A program made the position numbers and the translations under genes. A stretch of DNA of 5,925 nucleotides, from assembly GCA_002345925.1 (NCBI GenBank), contig DDWM01000041.1, forward strand, positions 28,660-34,584. The letters are read 5' to 3'. Below, in pieces: positions 4,840 to 5,925 of this stretch (position 1 is the first letter of the stretch; each line of letters opens with the position of its first letter). Below the pieces are notes generated by a model. It was given only the letters and a program-made list of their open reading frames with translations. It was not told the DNA's origin and did no database searches. This DNA comes from Actinobacteria bacterium UBA2286 (GTDB lineage: Bacteria; Actinomycetota; Coriobacteriia; Anaerosomatales; Anaerosomataceae).

Positions 4840-5446
4840 TCGTCAGGAAGCCATTCTTGCCGCCGGGTACTGCGCCCTTGACGATAAGCAGGTTCTGCTC
4901 GCCGTCGATCCTCAGTACCTCGAGGTTGCGCACAGTCACAGTCTCGCTACCCATGTGACCAGGCATGCTGACGCCCTTGAGGACGCGAGACGGGCTGGCG
5001 CACATTCCAATGGAGCCCGGAGCACGGTGGAAGTGCGAACCGTGACCACCGGGACCACCTTTGAAGTTATGGCGCTTCATGACGCCCGCGAAGCCCTTGC
5101 CCTTGCTGGTGCCCGTGACGTGCACGTGCATCCCGGGCTCGAAACCGTCGACGGTTACGGTATCACCAAGCTTGTACTCTTCGCCCTCGTCCAGTCGGAC
5201 CTCGGCAAGGTAACGCTTGGGAGCGACACCGGCCTTCTTGAAGTGACCGGCCTGCGGCTTGTTGACCTTTGACTCTTTGACGTCGCCATAGCCAAGCTGA
5301 ATGGCACGATAGCCATCACGCTTGAGCGTACGAACGAGCGCTACTACACAGGGGCCGGCCTCGATGACGGTGCACGGAATCAGCTTGTCGTCAGCGCTCC
5401 AGAGCTGGGTCATACCCAGCTTCCTGCCAAGGATAGTCTTCGCCAT
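4826..5446 (-). CDS. rplC: 50S ribosomal protein L3 (uL3)
   Basis: L3 is an early-assembly 23S rRNA-binding protein whose central extension reaches the peptidyl-transferase centre. From the ATG at 5446 it has 206 residues, the usual length, starting MAKTILGRKLGMTQLWSADD. The central loop carries GTSKGKGFAGVMKRHNFKGG (112-131) and GPGGHGSHFHRAPGSIG (131-147), the family hallmark. SPSRVLKGVSMPGHMGSETV (151-170) follows. The frame is open upstream to a GTG at 5524, but those 26 residues are absent from L3 proteins and cover the structured gap. AGAAGGTGAG just before 5446 settles the start. The stop is TGA. Confidence 0.98.
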   Translation of the reverse strand: MAKTILGRKLGMTQLWSADDKLIPCTVIEAGPCVVALVRTLKRDGYRAIQLGYGDVKESKVNKPQAGHFKKAGVAPKRYLAEVRLDEGEEYKLGDTVTVDGFEPGMHVHVTGTSKGKGFAGVMKRHNFKGGPGGHGSHFHRAPGSIGMCASPSRVLKGVSMPGHMGSETVTVRNLEVLRIDGEQNLLIVKGAVPGGKNGFLTIRLA

Positions 5447-5450
5447 AACA

Positions 5451-5460
5451 CTCACCTTCT
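5451..5460 (-). promoter_or_regulatory. Shine-Dalgarno fixing the rplC start
   Basis: AGAAGGTGAG (5460-5451) precedes the ATG at 5446 with 4 nt after its last base, or about 6 nt if AAGGTG is taken as the core. It matches AGGAGGTGA at 8 of 9 positions. Only 2 nt separate it from the base of the folded element at 5463-5555, so stability of that fold could influence access to the site. Confidence 0.8.
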
Positions 5461-5462
5461 GC

Positions 5463-5555
5463 TTCGTGCGGTCTTGGGACCCTTTCGGCGCGTCTGCGCC
5501 GCTCCCAGAGGACCGCGTCCTCACACCGGCGGGACCCGCCGGACTGTAACACGAA
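5463..5555 (-). promoter_or_regulatory. Candidate three-way-junction RNA element between rpsJ and rplC
   Basis: Read as mRNA, P1 pairs UUCGUG (5555-5550) with CACGAA (5468-5463). P2 is a hairpin from the near-perfect palindrome CCGGCGGG-U-CCCGCCGG (5542-5526), at most 7 bp with a 3-nt loop. P3 starts with GCGGUC (5516-5511) / GACCGC (5473-5468), continues with UGGGA (5507-5503) / UCCCA (5479-5475), and ends in CGGCGC (5501-5496) / GCGCCG (5491-5486) with tetraloop AGAC. P1 and P3 compete for base 5468, so they abut and could stack. Internal loops are CUC/A and G/AAAGGG. The fold fills most of the 120-nt gap and stops 2 nt before the rplC Shine-Dalgarno. There is no U-tract. It may control the rest of the operon; I recognise no known family. 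Confidence 0.6.
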
Positions 5556-5566
5556 CTTTACGTCGA

Positions 5567-5878
5567 CTAAAGCTTAATCTCGATGTCGACGCCCGCAGGC
5601 AGATCGAGGCGCATCAGCGAGTCGACCGTCTTCGGGGTCGGCTCGAGAATGTCGATGAGGCGCTTGTGCGTCTTCATCTCGAAATGCTCGCGGCTATCTT
5701 TGTTCACGTGCGGTGACCGAATGACGCAATAGAGATTACGCTCGGTCGGCAGCGGGATGGGACCCGCAACCTTTGCGCCCGTCTTCTGCGCTGTCTCCAC
5801 GATAAGCTTGGTGGACTGGTCCACAATCTCGTGGTCATACGCTTTGAGCCGGATTCGTATCTTCTGGTTCGCCAACAC
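5567..5878 (-). CDS. rpsJ: 30S ribosomal protein S10 (uS10, NusE)
   Basis: S10 is a 30S head protein that also acts as NusE in transcription antitermination and transcription-translation coupling. The protein has 102-103 residues, the standard length. The family signature AQKTGAKVAGPIPLPT spans about 30-45, RSPHVNKDSREHFEMKTHKR about 54-73 and TPKTVDSLMRLDLPAGVDIE about 81-100. There is no ATG start. A GTG at 5878 gives MLANQK, with GGAGG 5 nt upstream. A TTG at 5875 gives MANQKIRIRLKAYDH, closer to the family N-terminus, with 8-nt spacing. Both are plausible and differ by one residue; the GTG is reported. It is the first S10-operon gene, 22 nt after the tuf-like stop. The stop is TAG. Confidence 0.97.
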   Translation of the reverse strand: MLANQKIRIRLKAYDHEIVDQSTKLIVETAQKTGAKVAGPIPLPTERNLYCVIRSPHVNKDSREHFEMKTHKRLIDILEPTPKTVDSLMRLDLPAGVDIEIKL

Positions 5879-5882
5879 TCAA

Positions 5883-5888
5883 CCCTCC
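5883..5888 (-). promoter_or_regulatory. Shine-Dalgarno of rpsJ, serving a non-ATG start
   Basis: GGAGGG (5888-5883) is the only strong ribosome-binding site in the 22-nt gap after the tuf-like stop. It is compatible with either the GTG at 5878 or the TTG at 5875, so it confirms initiation here but does not choose between the two codons. Confidence 0.75.
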
Positions 5889-5900
5889 GTCGACGTTCGT

Positions 5901-5925
5901 TTACTTCAGGATCTTCGTGACACGA
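5901..5925 (-). CDS. tuf: Probable elongation factor Tu, C-terminal end only
   Basis: The last seven sense codons before a TAA at 5903-5901 read RVTKILK, matching the (R/V)VTKI(I/L) ending of bacterial EF-Tu. EF-Tu brings aminoacyl-tRNA to the ribosome as a GTP complex. The rest of the gene lies outside the window. The position directly upstream of rpsJ is where tuf sits when the str operon (rpsL-rpsG-fusA-tuf) precedes the S10 operon, which supports the call. With seven residues visible the assignment rests mainly on context. Confidence 0.75.

Noticed and set aside
5447..5524. In-frame 26-codon N-terminal extension of L3 from a GTG at 5524
   Set aside because: The ATG at 5446 gives the canonical MAKTILGRKLGMTQ start with a strong Shine-Dalgarno. 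The extension has no good ribosome-binding site and is made of the inverted-repeat region.
5475..5542. Intrinsic terminator between rpsJ and rplC
   Set aside because: The hairpins are strong and GC-rich, but no run of U follows either of them in the direction of transcription, and essential genes lie downstream.

Overview
The window is a bacterial ribosomal-protein gene cluster read entirely from the minus strand. In transcription order (high to low coordinate) it holds the last codons of a gene ending like tuf (EF-Tu), the complete S10 operon rpsJ-rplC-rplD-rplW-rplB-rpsS-rplV-rpsC-rplP-rpmC-rpsQ, then rplN and the first 25 codons of rplX, which open the spc operon. This is the classic str-S10-spc gene order without insertions. 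All twelve complete genes have intact frames and normal family lengths. I see no tRNA, rRNA, mobile element, CRISPR or plus-strand gene, and no gene-free stretch longer than about 145 bases.

The base composition is moderately GC-rich. The proteins look like Actinomycetota: the S10 tail ends MRLDLPAGVDIEIKL, L16 has VKHRK near its start and an ETRMGSGKG motif, and S3 has an Arg/Glu-rich C-terminal tail. S19, L2 and L3 resemble those I recall from Coriobacteriia. The phylum is a moderately confident inference from memory; the class is a guess.

The genes supply large-subunit proteins around the peptidyl-transferase centre and exit tunnel (L2, L3, L4, L14, L16, L22, L23, L24, L29) and small-subunit proteins (S3, S10, S17, S19). 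Most junctions are tight: rplD/rplW overlap in TAATG, rplP/rpmC abut, rpsC/rplP are 2 nt apart, rplV/rpsC 6 nt apart, and the rplX Shine-Dalgarno overlaps the rplN stop. This fits one long, translationally coupled mRNA. Only 22 nt separate the tuf-like stop from rpsJ, so there is little room for a promoter or for an E. coli-style S10 leader upstream of rpsJ.

The unusual part is between the genes. The four larger gaps (rpsJ-rplC, rplW-rplB, rpsS-rplV, rpsQ-rplN; 62-144 nt) all carry inverted repeats that fold in the mRNA sense. Two of them can be drawn by hand as three-way junctions ending just before the next ribosome-binding site (5463-5555 before rplC, 3750-3834 before rplB). A hairpin followed by five U residues spans the rplC stop just ahead of rplD (L4). 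These are candidates for internal cis-regulatory RNAs. Covariation analysis would be the decisive test; I could not run it.
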